Positions 7,177-15,553 of a DNA stretch of 64,000 nucleotides are shown in pieces. Source of the DNA: Desulfosporosinus sp. Its GTDB lineage: Bacteria; Bacillota; Desulfitobacteriia; Desulfitobacteriales; Desulfitobacteriaceae. Under the pieces are notes generated by a model that worked only from the letters and a program-made list of their open reading frames with translations, had not been told where the DNA came from and made no database searches. The stretch covers positions 21,496 through 85,495 of the forward strand of contig JARLHU010000234.1 of assembly GCA_031292095.1 (NCBI GenBank). Reading direction: 5' to 3'. The translations under genes and the position numbers were made by a program. Position 1 is the stretch's first letter, and each line of letters begins with the position of its first letter.

Positions 7177-8676
7177 ATGGCTCGTATTTTAGTGGTAGAC
7201 GATTCGAAAATAATGCGTAAAAATATATCTCTCATTTTAACTAAAGCAGGGCATGAAGTTGTAGGTGAAGCAGAGGATGGTGGAGAAGCGCAGCTTATGT
7301 ACAGAACTCATTTGCCAGATCTAGTAACTATGGACATTACTATGCCTGGTATTAATGGAATTGACGCCGTTAGACTCATAAGGGAGGAGTACCCAAACGC
7401 TAAAATAATTATGGTGAGTGCTCTGTCGCAAAGAAACATGGTTTTTGATGCTTTAGAACAGGGTGCTAAGCATTACTTAATTAAACCTATCTCCTATGAT
7501 TCTGTCGTAACTGTTGTGCAAAAGGTTTTGGGTGTTGATGCAGGTAAAAAAGTACCAATTCAAAACCCAGAACCAACAACTCAACCACCCTTTGCAATTG
7601 AGGCTATGAATAATACGTTCCAGATTAAAATAACAAAATTTTTAACTGAAGAAAACTTCATATTATTAAACCAAGCTGTGCAAGGGCTTTTATATGTAAA
7701 ACCGCTTAATGCTACGATTGATTTTGGTAATATCGAGTCCTTTCCACTTTCCTTACTCGAAAAGATTAGCAGCATAGTAAAAGCTATGAAAGCTGTGAAT
7801 GGGGTTATTAAAGTAGTTGCTACAAACGCTGACTTTATCCAACTATTGATGTATCAAAAAATTGATGGGCTTTTAGATCATCTTACCACCAAATTAAGCA
7901 CTAGCTCTGCAGGGGCAGATAAGACAAGTTGCGTTGCTATAGTTGAGTCTTATTCTGTTTTATCTAAGTTATTTCCTCCAGAACATAAGCAGTATTCTTC
8001 AGATTCACCTGGACCTACAGATAATTTAATCTATCTGAAAAAAACTACCTGTCCCGTATGTGGAAAATCCATTGAGCTACAAGTTGTACGATATACTAAA
8101 TTAGCTATTGATAAAACTGACCTTGACTCTCGAAGGCATTTTGTTGGCATTGAACCACTTTGGTACAGTGTCCAAATTTGTCCGCACTGTAAGTATGCCA
8201 ATATGATCGAGGATTTTGATAAGATTACTGAAAAAGCAAAAAGCTTAATTCCACAAAAACTTTCTGAACTCAAGTATGAAATAAATGGTGACTTCACTAC
8301 AGAACGTACTATAGATCAAGTATTTACACTATATTATCTAGCGTTACACTGCATAGAGGGATTAAATAATAAGTCCCTAGAAAGTAAGTTGTGGTTACGA
8401 TTAGCTTGGCTATACGATGATGTAGCTGAGTCGGAGTTATCTAAAATGGCTGCAGAAAAGGCTTTAATTCTCTACAAAGAGCTATTTCAAAACAGTAGAA
8501 ATCAGAGCACAGTTGAACAGGACCAGCATATGACCATGTTACTGGCTGAACTTTGTGTGCGCATTGGTTTAATGACTGAAGCTCAGCAATATTTTCGTGA
8601 TAGCGTTGTCCATAAAGGCGGAAACAAAGTATTGAATGAAACGGCGAGAGACCGGATGCATGATATTCGTGCATAA
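7177..8676 (+). CDS. Response regulator with STAS-like and DUF2225 (zinc) domains
   Basis: A 499-aa probable partner of the hydrogenase kinase, starting 13 nt after it behind a g-rich ribosome site. Residues 1-120 are a canonical receiver (acid pocket 'VDD' at 7-9, phospho-acceptor Asp53 in 'VTMDITMPG', Lys103 in 'LIKPI'). Residues ~150-250 look like a STAS-type alpha/beta domain. From ~285 a DUF2225-like domain carries two zinc-knuckle pairs, 'CPVCGKS' and 'CPHCKYAN'. Its helical C-terminus, with 'WLRLAWLYDDV' and 'AAEKALILYKELF', resembles TPRs. There is no DNA-binding domain, so output is probably protein-protein. The combination is unusual. A receiver fed by a kinase with its own CheX domain suggests a short-lived phosphoryl signal. 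Confidence 0.82.
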   Translation: MARILVVDDSKIMRKNISLILTKAGHEVVGEAEDGGEAQLMYRTHLPDLVTMDITMPGINGIDAVRLIREEYPNAKIIMVSALSQRNMVFDALEQGAKHYLIKPISYDSVVTVVQKVLGVDAGKKVPIQNPEPTTQPPFAIEAMNNTFQIKITKFLTEENFILLNQAVQGLLYVKPLNATIDFGNIESFPLSLLEKISSIVKAMKAVNGVIKVVATNADFIQLLMYQKIDGLLDHLTTKLSTSSAGADKTSCVAIVESYSVLSKLFPPEHKQYSSDSPGPTDNLIYLKKTTCPVCGKSIELQVVRYTKLAIDKTDLDSRRHFVGIEPLWYSVQICPHCKYANMIEDFDKITEKAKSLIPQKLSELKYEINGDFTTERTIDQVFTLYYLALHCIEGLNNKSLESKLWLRLAWLYDDVAESELSKMAAEKALILYKELFQNSRNQSTVEQDQHMTMLLAELCVRIGLMTEAQQYFRDSVVHKGGNKVLNETARDRMHDIRA

Positions 8677-8714
8677 GTAAACATTATTTCGAGAAAACTA
8701 AAGCGCAATCAACT

Positions 8715-8753
8715 TTAAGATCAGTTGACTATAGATAGGTTGACTGATCTTAA
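8715..8753 (+). terminator. Possible terminator hairpin after the response regulator
   Basis: A 10-bp perfect stem, ttaagatcag/ctgatcttaa, with about 19 nt between the arms. No clear T-run follows, so termination is weakly supported. It could also be an operator or leader structure for the transporter gene, which starts 28 nt downstream. Confidence 0.35.
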
Positions 8754-8780
8754 AAATTCAACTCAAGGAGTTCTAATTCT

Positions 8781-9164
8781 ATGAATCTTACCTCGGAAGT
8801 ACGTCCGTTAATCGTCGCGTTGTTTTCAATATTACTAGGCGCTACTGGGCAATTTCTCTTTCGTCTGGGAATGTTACATTATGGTAAGGTAACGGTAACC
8901 GGGATTTGGCGACAACTAGGATCGATTATTTTAACTCCGGCTATTTTCATAGGTTTTATCTGTTTTGGGGTTAGCTCCATCCTCTGGTTGGTAGTAATTT
9001 CACGCTGGGAGCTTAGCTATGCGTATCCGCTGGTAGCTTTAGGATATGTGATGGCCATACTTTATGGCACTTTGCTCCTCCATGAAAAGCTTAGCTTAGC
9101 GAAGATCTCGGGAAGTTGTTTGATTATGGCGGGGATAAGTGTTTTGGGACTATGGAGAGGCTAA
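8781..9164 (+). CDS. EamA/DMT-superfamily transporter, half-size
   Basis: A 127-aa membrane protein with four predicted hydrophobic helices (about residues 10-30, 45-70, 77-97 and 103-125), the single 4-TM repeat of the drug/metabolite transporter superfamily. The C-terminal 'YVMAILYGTLLLHEKLSLAK' with 'GSCLIMAGISVLGL' is the typical EamA signature. Proteins of this size (SMR-like or ArnE/F-like) act as dimers. The substrate is unknown. It starts at ATG behind 'caaggag' and is not obviously linked to its neighbours. Confidence 0.75.
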   Translation: MNLTSEVRPLIVALFSILLGATGQFLFRLGMLHYGKVTVTGIWRQLGSIILTPAIFIGFICFGVSSILWLVVISRWELSYAYPLVALGYVMAILYGTLLLHEKLSLAKISGSCLIMAGISVLGLWRG

Positions 9165-9214
9165 GAGAGAAATTTTCTCTAAAAAGAAAGTTGCAAGGAT
9201 ACAGTGAATAAGAT

Positions 9215-9466
9215 ATGATAATTAAAACCCAATATCTTTTTGGAGTCATAAAAGACAAAAAAAGGGGCGTGCGTTGGATGAAATTGAAGGACTTTGGGCG
9301 AGGCGCAAGGATCGAATTATCCAAAATGGCCAAACTACTGGGAATGAAGTTTATCGGTTATAATCCTAAAGATCAACAGGTATCCTTGGAGGTTCAAGGT
9401 AAAGGAGTTACATACCCTTTAGAAGAATTTATTCAGCAGTATGAAAGAACTTGTTCTACAGCTTAA
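9215..9466 (+). CDS. Small hypothetical protein
   Basis: The ORF gives 83 aa from the ATG at 9215. An internal ATG at 9278 would give a 62-aa protein starting 'MKLKDFGRGARIEL'; it has 'aggggcg' about 10 nt upstream and may be the true start. The conserved-looking core is basic then amphipathic ('SKMAKLLGMKFIGYNP'), followed by a short beta-like segment. I do not recognise the family. It ends just before the strong bidirectional terminator. Confidence 0.55.
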   Translation: MIIKTQYLFGVIKDKKRGVRWMKLKDFGRGARIELSKMAKLLGMKFIGYNPKDQQVSLEVQGKGVTYPLEEFIQQYERTCSTA

Positions 9467-9507
9467 GCTCGAACCTGAATTTAAGTTTAGATATGAAAAG
9501 GAAAAGC

Positions 9508-9550
9508 GAGGCCATGACTCATCAGATGAGTCATGGCCCTTATTGTTTTA
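9508..9550. terminator. Bidirectional rho-independent terminator
   Basis: A perfect 13-bp stem ggccatgactcat/atgagtcatggcc around a 3-nt loop (9510-9538), followed by 'cttattgtttta' on the plus side. On the minus side it is followed by the complement of 'gaaaaggaaaagc', which is T-rich. It separates convergent genes, ending the 9215 gene and the minus-strand motility operon. Confidence 0.85.
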
Positions 9551-9569
9551 CCGAGAATGCAGTTATTTT

Positions 9570-9854
9570 TTACTTCCAGCGGACGAGATCAGGATAGATG
9601 TGAGTAATCGATTTCTGTAGAGTGTCCCAGTCTACATATCTTATATTGCTTAACGGCTCGATACAAAAACTTCTGTAGGTTTGGATTACAGCCTCGATTG
9701 ACCGACCAGTATCTTTAGTAGGCATTCTTCCTTGGTATAAAATGACGATAGTACCATATAAAGTACTCTCCACGACATGTTCCTGGACTTTTTTTAAGTC
9801 TGGATTTGTCGGATACATAAATTCACTTTTTGCAGTATTATAGTTATTTGCCAT
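9570..9854 (-). CDS. Hypothetical protein, last gene of the mot/cheR strand
   Basis: A 94-aa protein of unknown family ('MANNYNTAKSEFMYPTN'). The track begins at a GTG at 9866, but that GTG lies inside the ribosome site 'gaggtgat', so the ATG at 9854, 7 nt after it, is the better start. The sequence is soluble with several aromatics and no membrane segment or Cys motif. It lies 48 nt downstream of cheR on the same strand and ends at the shared terminator, so it could be co-transcribed with motAB-cheR. A motility role is only a guess from position. Confidence 0.55.
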   Translation of the reverse strand: MANNYNTAKSEFMYPTNPDLKKVQEHVVESTLYGTIVILYQGRMPTKDTGRSIEAVIQTYRSFCIEPLSNIRYVDWDTLQKSITHIYPDLVRWK

Positions 9855-9902
9855 TTCAACTATCACCTCGACATAATAGTAAAGATCGGAGCCTCTCTTA
9901 TT

Positions 9903-10691
9903 TTATAGTTTCTGATAGAAGAAGGAGGATATCGGTTTAAGTCCCAGGTTATTCATCCCAAAGAGATGTTCTGTACTGCCGGTAAAAAGGATCCCACCAG
10001 ACGGTAATGAAGCAGTGAACTTCTTATAGAGCATTTCCTTTGCTTCGTCTGTGAAGTAAATCACGACATTGCGGCAGACTATAAAATCAAAGCCCGACTG
10101 GAAACGATCCAGAAGAAGGTTTTGGTGTTGGAAGGTGACGTGTTGTTTAACGACGTCCTTAATTTGATACCCTTTGTCTGATAGGGTAAAATACTTTTGT
10201 AGGACTTCAGGGGGGGTGCTCGCAAAATCATTTTGCTTGTAGAGACCGCTTTTCGCCTGCGTCAGTACGTTGGCATCAATATCCGTACCGAGAATGGTAA
10301 AGCGGGCACTCGGGAAATGATCCATTATCGTCATGGCCAAGGAGTAAGGCTCCTGCCCGCATGAACACCCGGCACTCCATAGTTTCAGCGGAGTTTTACT
10401 CTTGAGGAGCAGGGGGAGGATTGTCTCCCGCAGGGTTTTCCACTGGTTAGGATCTCGGAAAAATTGAGAAACGTTAATGGTTAAATGCTTGAAAAAGGCG
10501 TCATAGAGGATGAGGTCGACGTCTAGGGCTTTAAGGAACGTTAGATAGGTTTGGTGTCCGTGTGAGTTCATAAAGCTAAGAATGCGGCGCTGCATTTGGT
10601 TTTGCTTATAAAACTTGAGATCAAGTCCACTTTTGGGGTGGAAGGCTTTAATAAATTCTTCGTAGGTATTGGATATGGATGCGTAGGACAA
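9903..10691 (-). CDS. cheR: Chemotaxis protein methyltransferase CheR
   Basis: SAM-dependent methyltransferase that methylates glutamates on chemoreceptors. It has an N-terminal all-helical domain (residues ~1-75), then a catalytic domain with 'WSAGCSCGQEPYSLAM' (SAM motif), 'GTDID' and 'IVCRNVVIYFTDEAKEML'. I chose the TTG at 10691 (262 aa, family length) because it follows 'gaggtg' by 8 nt. The longer ORF to 10748 would add a 19-residue basic extension without a good site. Its pairing with motA, motB and yaaR puts it in a SigD-driven operon, away from cheB at 28 kb. Confidence 0.93.
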   Translation of the reverse strand: MSYASISNTYEEFIKAFHPKSGLDLKFYKQNQMQRRILSFMNSHGHQTYLTFLKALDVDLILYDAFFKHLTINVSQFFRDPNQWKTLRETILPLLLKSKTPLKLWSAGCSCGQEPYSLAMTIMDHFPSARFTILGTDIDANVLTQAKSGLYKQNDFASTPPEVLQKYFTLSDKGYQIKDVVKQHVTFQHQNLLLDRFQSGFDFIVCRNVVIYFTDEAKEMLYKKFTASLPSGGILFTGSTEHLFGMNNLGLKPISSFFYQKL

Positions 10692-10791
10692 AGGGAAAAC
10701 ACCTCTTCTCAAAAAATATCGAGTTTTCTTTGGGAAATTAAAAGACATCTTACTGCTTTAGCGAATAGAGATAAGAGGTGAAGAAATGGTC

Positions 10792-11229
10792 TTAAGCAAA
10801 AAGGTCGACGATCAGGCCGCGAATTTCATCAATCTTTGTTAAGACGCCAAGAGGTTGCGCTTGTTTATCCAGAAGCTGTTTTCCCAGCTCATCGAGGGAT
10901 TGATCAATTTTGGTGACGCGTGCCATGACCTTAGGACGCCCTTGAGCATCCCAAGACGAATCTTCTTGCATAGTTCGGCTTTGTCCAAAGGTTGATCGAA
11001 GAAAGGATTTAACCATATCTCGGAAATCCCTAAGATCTCGGATGGAGAGAGATTGAGCTAACTTCGCTCCTTGAGTTTCAAGACGGTTGAGAAAAGTTTG
11101 TAGTTCGATGCGCTTAATTTTTTGTGTCTGAGATAAGACGCCACTAAAGTCACTGGTTCGTTCCAGAGAATTTTGAGAATCGAGACCTAGAGTGTTGGTT
11201 TGATGTGAGGTATCAATGCGTATTGACAT
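10792..11229 (-). CDS. yaaR: YaaR family protein (DUF327)
   Basis: A 145-aa protein of the DUF327/YaaR family, a helical protein of unknown function conserved in Firmicutes. Recognisable parts are the central 'RIELQTFLNRLETQGAKLA' helix, 'LRDFRDMVKSFL' and the C-terminal 'TKIDEIRGLIVDL'. The start ATG at 11229 is 7 nt after 'aagaggag'; upstream ATGs overlap the site. Here it lies between motB and cheR, so a role in motility is plausible but not shown. Confidence 0.82.
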   Translation of the reverse strand: MSIRIDTSHQTNTLGLDSQNSLERTSDFSGVLSQTQKIKRIELQTFLNRLETQGAKLAQSLSIRDLRDFRDMVKSFLRSTFGQSRTMQEDSSWDAQGRPKVMARVTKIDQSLDELGKQLLDKQAQPLGVLTKIDEIRGLIVDLFA

Positions 11230-11281
11230 AGTCATTCTCCTCTTAGAAAAGATCAAAAATGCAGACGCGCAGGGCAGTTCG

Positions 11282-12172
11282 TCAGTTGGCCTTCTGAGGG
11301 TTAAGTGTGCTGGGGGGAATCTGAGTGGTGGGAGCTACGGTGCTGGGCTCCGTGAGGTCATACTTAGTATAAAGAATAACTAGGTCAATGCGGCGGTTTT
11401 TGCTCCGCCCAGCGTCAGTAGCATTCGAAACAATCGGCCGATATTCGCCGTAACCGGCTGCCGAGAGTCGATCAGGTGAAATGCCATCACGCTGTAAGAT
11501 CTGCACGACATTGGTAGAACGAATCACAGATAGCTCCCAATTACTTGGAAATTGAGAGGTGTTAATGGGTAGATTATCCGTGTGCCCTTCAACCTTGATT
11601 TGATTGGGCGCTACCGCTAAGACAGTGGCAATCTTTTCGAGAAGTGCTCGGGCAGGAGCCGTAAGTTCTGCTGAACCGCTCGTAAAGAGCAAGGTTTCTT
11701 GAATACTGACGACAACGCCACGTTCTTCGAGGGAGGTTATTAAGGTCGACTGGATGCCATTGTCAGTCGCAAATTTGTCAAGTTTGGCCTTAATTGCGTC
11801 GATACTCATGGTGTCGGCATCCCCATTTCCCTGACCCGTGTTATTGCTTTTGCCACTTCCAGTTGGATTGGTATTGGTCGTATTGTTGGGATCCTTGCCA
11901 TTACCGGGGACGGTTTTTTGTGCGGCAGGGGTTCCGGCCTGAAAGAGAGACGGACCGGATGGATTGGTAGACATCTCGATTTTTGAGGGTGTGCCACCGC
12001 CGAGGGCCTTATTTAAGGATTCGGCAACGGCTTGAAATTTCTGGGCATCGACCTTACTCATCGAATAAAGGACAACAAAGAAAATCATCAGTAGGGTAAT
12101 CAAGTCAGCATAGGTAAGCAACCAGCGTTCTCCATTTTCCTTTTCGACTTCGTGTTCGGGTTTTCTACTCAT
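11282..12172 (-). CDS. motB: Flagellar stator protein MotB
   Basis: Stator B subunit: anchors MotA to peptidoglycan and carries the ion-binding aspartate. One N-terminal membrane helix (about 18-38) contains the essential Asp in 'LLTYADLITLLM' (Asp23). It is followed by a low-complexity Gly/Asn/Thr/Pro linker (~75-120), then a C-terminal OmpA-like domain with 'VEGHTDNLPI' and 'NWELSVIRSTNVV'. The 296-aa length fits. Its start overlaps the motA stop by 4 nt. The linker's N/G/T-rich composition is extended compared with Bacillus MotB. Confidence 0.95.
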   Translation of the reverse strand: MSRKPEHEVEKENGERWLLTYADLITLLMIFFVVLYSMSKVDAQKFQAVAESLNKALGGGTPSKIEMSTNPSGPSLFQAGTPAAQKTVPGNGKDPNNTTNTNPTGSGKSNNTGQGNGDADTMSIDAIKAKLDKFATDNGIQSTLITSLEERGVVVSIQETLLFTSGSAELTAPARALLEKIATVLAVAPNQIKVEGHTDNLPINTSQFPSNWELSVIRSTNVVQILQRDGISPDRLSAAGYGEYRPIVSNATDAGRSKNRRIDLVILYTKYDLTEPSTVAPTTQIPPSTLNPQKAN

Positions 12173-12969
12173 CGGCTTTCACCGACTTCTGCGCCACCTG
12201 CTTCAGCTTTTCCCTCAGCGGGGAGCAAGGACCCGACGTGAGTTTTTAACTTCTCTTTCAGGATTGAGGGATTCTCACCTGCCTGAATTGACAAAATCCC
12301 GTCGAGAACCATTTCCATGGCTGCTACTTCCGCTTTGTCCTTCATTTTGAGTTTAGAGGCAATGGGAAGCCAAAGGAGGTTGGCGGAGGAGACCCCATAA
12401 AGGGTGGCAATGAAGGCGGCAGCGATCGACTCGGAGAGCGCTGCTGCATCCGAAAGATTTCCTAATACCATGACGAGACCCATAACTGTCCCGATAATTC
12501 CCATCGTTGGCCCAAATCCACCAGCCGCTTCGAACACGGAGATCCCCACCTTATGGCGTTTCTCAAGAACGGCGATATTTGACTCAAGGATTTCTCTGGT
12601 AATTTCCGGATCTGTGCCATCAATCACGAGTTGCATCCCACTGCGAGTGAAGCGATCCGTTACGGTTTCGAGGTCTTGTTCGAGACTGAGTAATCCTTCG
12701 CGCCGTGCCTTTTCAGCAAATCGCACCAGTGTTTCGTAGGCCTCAGCGGTTCCAAACGACTGGGCAGTAAACGCGGTTTTAATCCATTGAGGGAATTTCT
12801 TAAGCTCAGACAGTGGAAAACTGGTCATAATAGCTCCCGCTGTCCCCCCAAAAACGACAATGGCTGCGGAGAGTTGACCAAGGGCACCGACTGATCCCCC
12901 TTCCATCATAAACCCGGCGATTAAGGCGCCAAAGCCTAGGAGGATACCTAGTATAGTTGATAAATCCAT
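12169..12969 (-). CDS. motA: Flagellar stator protein MotA
   Basis: Stator A subunit with four membrane segments that couples ion flow to rotor torque with MotB. N-terminal 'LGILLGFGALIAGFMMEGG' and the later helices around 'FEAAGGFGPTMGIIGTVMGL' and 'AFIATLYGVSSANLLWLPIA' match the family; the P-T/G-G loop is clear. The cytoplasmic loop between helices 2 and 3 is charged, as needed for FliG contact. The 266-aa length is standard. A near-consensus SigD promoter lies 119 nt upstream, making this the first gene of motA-motB-yaaR-cheR. Confidence 0.95.
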   Translation of the reverse strand: MDLSTILGILLGFGALIAGFMMEGGSVGALGQLSAAIVVFGGTAGAIMTSFPLSELKKFPQWIKTAFTAQSFGTAEAYETLVRFAEKARREGLLSLEQDLETVTDRFTRSGMQLVIDGTDPEITREILESNIAVLEKRHKVGISVFEAAGGFGPTMGIIGTVMGLVMVLGNLSDAAALSESIAAAFIATLYGVSSANLLWLPIASKLKMKDKAEVAAMEMVLDGILSIQAGENPSILKEKLKTHVGSLLPAEGKAEAGGAEVGESR

Positions 12970-13087
12970 GTTCTTGTTGTCGCATTCCTTGTACTGTTGA
13001 AAGTTTAATGGCTAAGGTAGAAGGGGTTGCGACGTACCTCCCTTGCTGTTTTATGTCTGATTTCAAGGTATTAGCTTATATAATGAA

Positions 13088-13115
13088 TAATCGGCATATT
13101 TCACTCTGAACTTTA
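13088..13115 (-). promoter_or_regulatory. SigD (sigma-28) promoter of motAB operon
   Basis: On the minus strand: TAAA (13112-13115), 16 nt, GCCGATTA (13088-13095), against consensus TAAA-N15-GCCGATAT. The match is 11 of 12 box positions. Confidence 0.75.
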
Positions 13116-13212
13116 GCTCTTTTAGCTTATCCTTAGTATACAGGAAAAGCTGAGTGAGAGGTAGAACTCTTGCGATTTCCTTAAAAACTTTCAAAAGGAA
13201 GAAAGTTCTTCT

Positions 13213-13239
13213 TTAGTTTTGCCGGGTCATTGACGATAT
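13213..13239 (+). promoter_or_regulatory. Possible SigD promoter of flgM operon
   Basis: -10-like GACGATAT (13232-13239) matches 7 of 8 positions of GCCGATAT. The -35 candidate TTAG, 15 nt upstream, is weak. flgM starts 35 nt downstream. The site is divergent from the motA promoter. Confidence 0.45.
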
Positions 13240-13274
13240 AGAGAGTAAGAATATCTTATTGTGGAGTGTGTAAC

Positions 13275-13544
13275 ATGAAAATAGACGGATCCCCATCTCC
13301 CATTGGAAGCGTTAAAGCGACCAATCGTACGAATCAAGTCGATAAGAAGAAATCAGCGTCTGCAGTGGATCAAGTCGCGGTTTCGGGTAATGCCCAGGTG
13401 TATCAGGCTTTACTTCAGAAAGTAAAAGAGCTTCCCGCCGTTCGGGAGGATAAAGTGCAAACCCTCTCTGCGCAGATTGCCAGTGGGGAGTTTCAAGTGG
13501 ACGGGCAAAAAGTGGCGGAAAAACTATTTTCACCTGAAACATAA
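13275..13544 (+). CDS. flgM: Anti-sigma-28 factor FlgM
   Basis: Binds and inhibits the flagellar sigma factor (fliA at 49.9 kb) until the hook-basal body is complete. The 89-aa sequence has the FlgM layout: a disordered N-terminus rich in Ser, Lys and Asn, then the sigma-binding helices with 'REDKVQTLSAQIASGEFQVDGQKVAEKLF', quoted here in parts as 'REDKVQTLSAQIASGEF' and 'VDGQKVAEKL'. The ATG at 13275 follows 'gtggagtg'; the track's GTG at 13266 lies inside that site. First gene of flgM-flgN-flgK-flgL-fliW-csrA. Confidence 0.92.
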   Translation: MKIDGSPSPIGSVKATNRTNQVDKKKSASAVDQVAVSGNAQVYQALLQKVKELPAVREDKVQTLSAQIASGEFQVDGQKVAEKLFSPET

Positions 13545-13570
13545 GGGCCGAAGGCAAGGGGGAGATGTTC

Positions 13571-14053
13571 GTGTCTGATGTATGGCAGAACTTGAGTGAT
13601 AACTTAAAACGACAAGTTGCCCTCTACGAGGAATTCATTGAACGGGAAAAGGACAAACAGCAAGCCCTGATCGCAAATAATCTGCCTGAAATTGAGGACA
13701 TTACAGCTCGGGAGGAGCAACTCATACTCAAAGCGAGTGGTCTAGAAAAAGAACGTCTCTTGTGGACGGAGCATATCGGACGTGAACTCGGAAAAGCGCC
13801 GGAAGATCTGACTTTGGCAGCATTGGCAGACCATTTTCCCAGGTTAGAAGAAGTGCGCCAAAAACTAGAACAGGTGGTCGGCCGTTTACAAGAGCTCCAT
13901 AAGACCAATGCTCTATTGCTGCGGCAAGCCATGAAAGTCGTTGACTTTACGTTAGGGATGTTGACACACCAGGCAAGTAACACTTACGCGCATCCACGTC
14001 GTAAAGAGAATGATGGCTATGGGAAGTTGCATCTATTAGATCGGAGGATTTGA
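13571..14053 (+). CDS. flgN: FlgN-type chaperone for FlgK/FlgL
   Basis: Export chaperone that prevents premature assembly of hook-associated proteins. A 160-aa, almost entirely helical protein with long heptad-like segments ('LKRQVALYEEFIEREKDKQQ', 'VRQKLEQVVGRLQELHKTN') and the family's C-terminal 'LRQAMKVVDFTLGML'. The GTG at 13571 is preferred because it stands 7 nt after 'aaggggga'; the ATG at 13565 abuts that site. It stands between flgM and flgK, its usual place. Confidence 0.88.
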   Translation: MSDVWQNLSDNLKRQVALYEEFIEREKDKQQALIANNLPEIEDITAREEQLILKASGLEKERLLWTEHIGRELGKAPEDLTLAALADHFPRLEEVRQKLEQVVGRLQELHKTNALLLRQAMKVVDFTLGMLTHQASNTYAHPRRKENDGYGKLHLLDRRI

Positions 14054-14056
14054 GGT

Positions 14057-15541
14057 ATGAGTTCCACCTTTTTTGGCTTCGAGCTTTCGCGAAGAGCGCT
14101 GAACGCCCAGCAAACCGCTTTAAATATAACAGGGCAGAATATTGCGAATGCCAACACGCCGGGGTACACAAGACAGATTGGGAATTTGACGGCTACAACG
14201 CCAGAAACGATTTCAGTTTCAGGCGGGACAATGAGTGTGGGTACAGGAGTGACCTTGGATACGATCACCCGCGCTCGTGACGCAATGGTAGATAATCAGT
14301 TCCGGACGGAGACCTCTAAGCAACAGTATTATGGAACGAAACAGAGCAACCTGACGAACGTTGAGGGGATTATGAACGAACCTTCGGATAGCAGTCTTAG
14401 TGGAGTTCTGAATAGTTTTTGGACTTCATGGAGCGATCTTTCTAACAATCCCACAGATTCCGGGACTCGTTCAGTGGTGGTGCAACGAGCTAAAACGCTT
14501 ACGGATGGACTCCACTCTATTTCCGCGCAGATTAGTGATTTACAGAATAACATTGAGTCGAATGTCAAAACTCAAATTCCACTCATTAACAACTATGCCA
14601 GTCAGATCAAAGATCTAAATGGTCAAATCAAACAGGCTGAGGCCTCTGGAGACCAACCCAATGACCTTTATGACAGTCGTGATAATGTCGTGGATCAACT
14701 AGCAAAACTGGTGAATGTAAAGGTGACAGAAACTCCAGACTCTAGTTTTTCAAGTGGGAAGGTTAGTAATTATAAAATAGAAATTGGAGATCCTCCTCAA
14801 ACTTTAGTGGATGGAGGAGCGGTTAACCAATTAGTAGGGGTTACCCAAGCTACAGGACTTGGGGGGAGTGCGACGACAGCGGGGAATGAAATTACAACGG
14901 TGCAGTGGGCGAATGGCACTCCTCTCAAGTTCGGTCAGGATGGGGGTGCACTCCAAGCTAATATCGAGACTCGCGACACTGACTTGACTACGTTGCAAGG
15001 CAAATATGATGATCTAGCTACGGGCATTGTCACAGCGGTGAATGATATTTACGGAAGCGGAACTGGTGCGGGGGCAGGTGCTGAATTTTTTGATAATTCT
15101 TCACCAGTGACGGCGAGCAATATCTCAGTTTCAACGTCCACGGCTACTGATAATATTATAGGGACTGGGAGTTCGGGTGACGGAAGCATAGCAGCAGCCA
15201 TTTCCTCTTTATCGTCAGGGTGGTCTAATCTAACAGATACGGCTACAAATTCAGATTTGACCGACATGAAAACCAAATATGGTACTTCATTGGGAGATTT
15301 TTACGGAGCTACTGTTACACAGCTTGGGGCAGATGTTCAACAAGCCACAAGCCAAAAATCGGCAGAAGATGCCTTGGTGACCAATGCCACAAACCAACGG
15401 GAGTCCACTTCCGGTGTATCGTTGGATGAGGAGATGACGAACCTTCTCCAGTTTCAGAAGTCCTATGCGGCCGCTGCGCGGATGGTAACTATGATGGATG
15501 ATATGTTAAGTACACTCATGAATATGGGGCTAACGAAATAG
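14057..15541 (+). CDS. flgK: Flagellar hook-associated protein 1 FlgK
   Basis: First hook-filament junction protein. The N-terminus 'FELSRRALNAQQTALNITGQ' with 'NIANANTPGYTRQ' is the flagellar rod/hook motif; the C-terminus 'LLQFQKSYAAAARMVTMMDD' closes the coiled coil. At 494 aa it is on the short side of the family. The middle is Thr/Ser/Gly-rich as expected for exposed domains. It begins 3 nt after flgN behind 'ggaggatttgagg'. Confidence 0.96.
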   Translation: MSSTFFGFELSRRALNAQQTALNITGQNIANANTPGYTRQIGNLTATTPETISVSGGTMSVGTGVTLDTITRARDAMVDNQFRTETSKQQYYGTKQSNLTNVEGIMNEPSDSSLSGVLNSFWTSWSDLSNNPTDSGTRSVVVQRAKTLTDGLHSISAQISDLQNNIESNVKTQIPLINNYASQIKDLNGQIKQAEASGDQPNDLYDSRDNVVDQLAKLVNVKVTETPDSSFSSGKVSNYKIEIGDPPQTLVDGGAVNQLVGVTQATGLGGSATTAGNEITTVQWANGTPLKFGQDGGALQANIETRDTDLTTLQGKYDDLATGIVTAVNDIYGSGTGAGAGAEFFDNSSPVTASNISVSTSTATDNIIGTGSSGDGSIAAAISSLSSGWSNLTDTATNSDLTDMKTKYGTSLGDFYGATVTQLGADVQQATSQKSAEDALVTNATNQRESTSGVSLDEEMTNLLQFQKSYAAAARMVTMMDDMLSTLMNMGLTK

Positions 15542-15553
15542 GGGTGGAAATTA

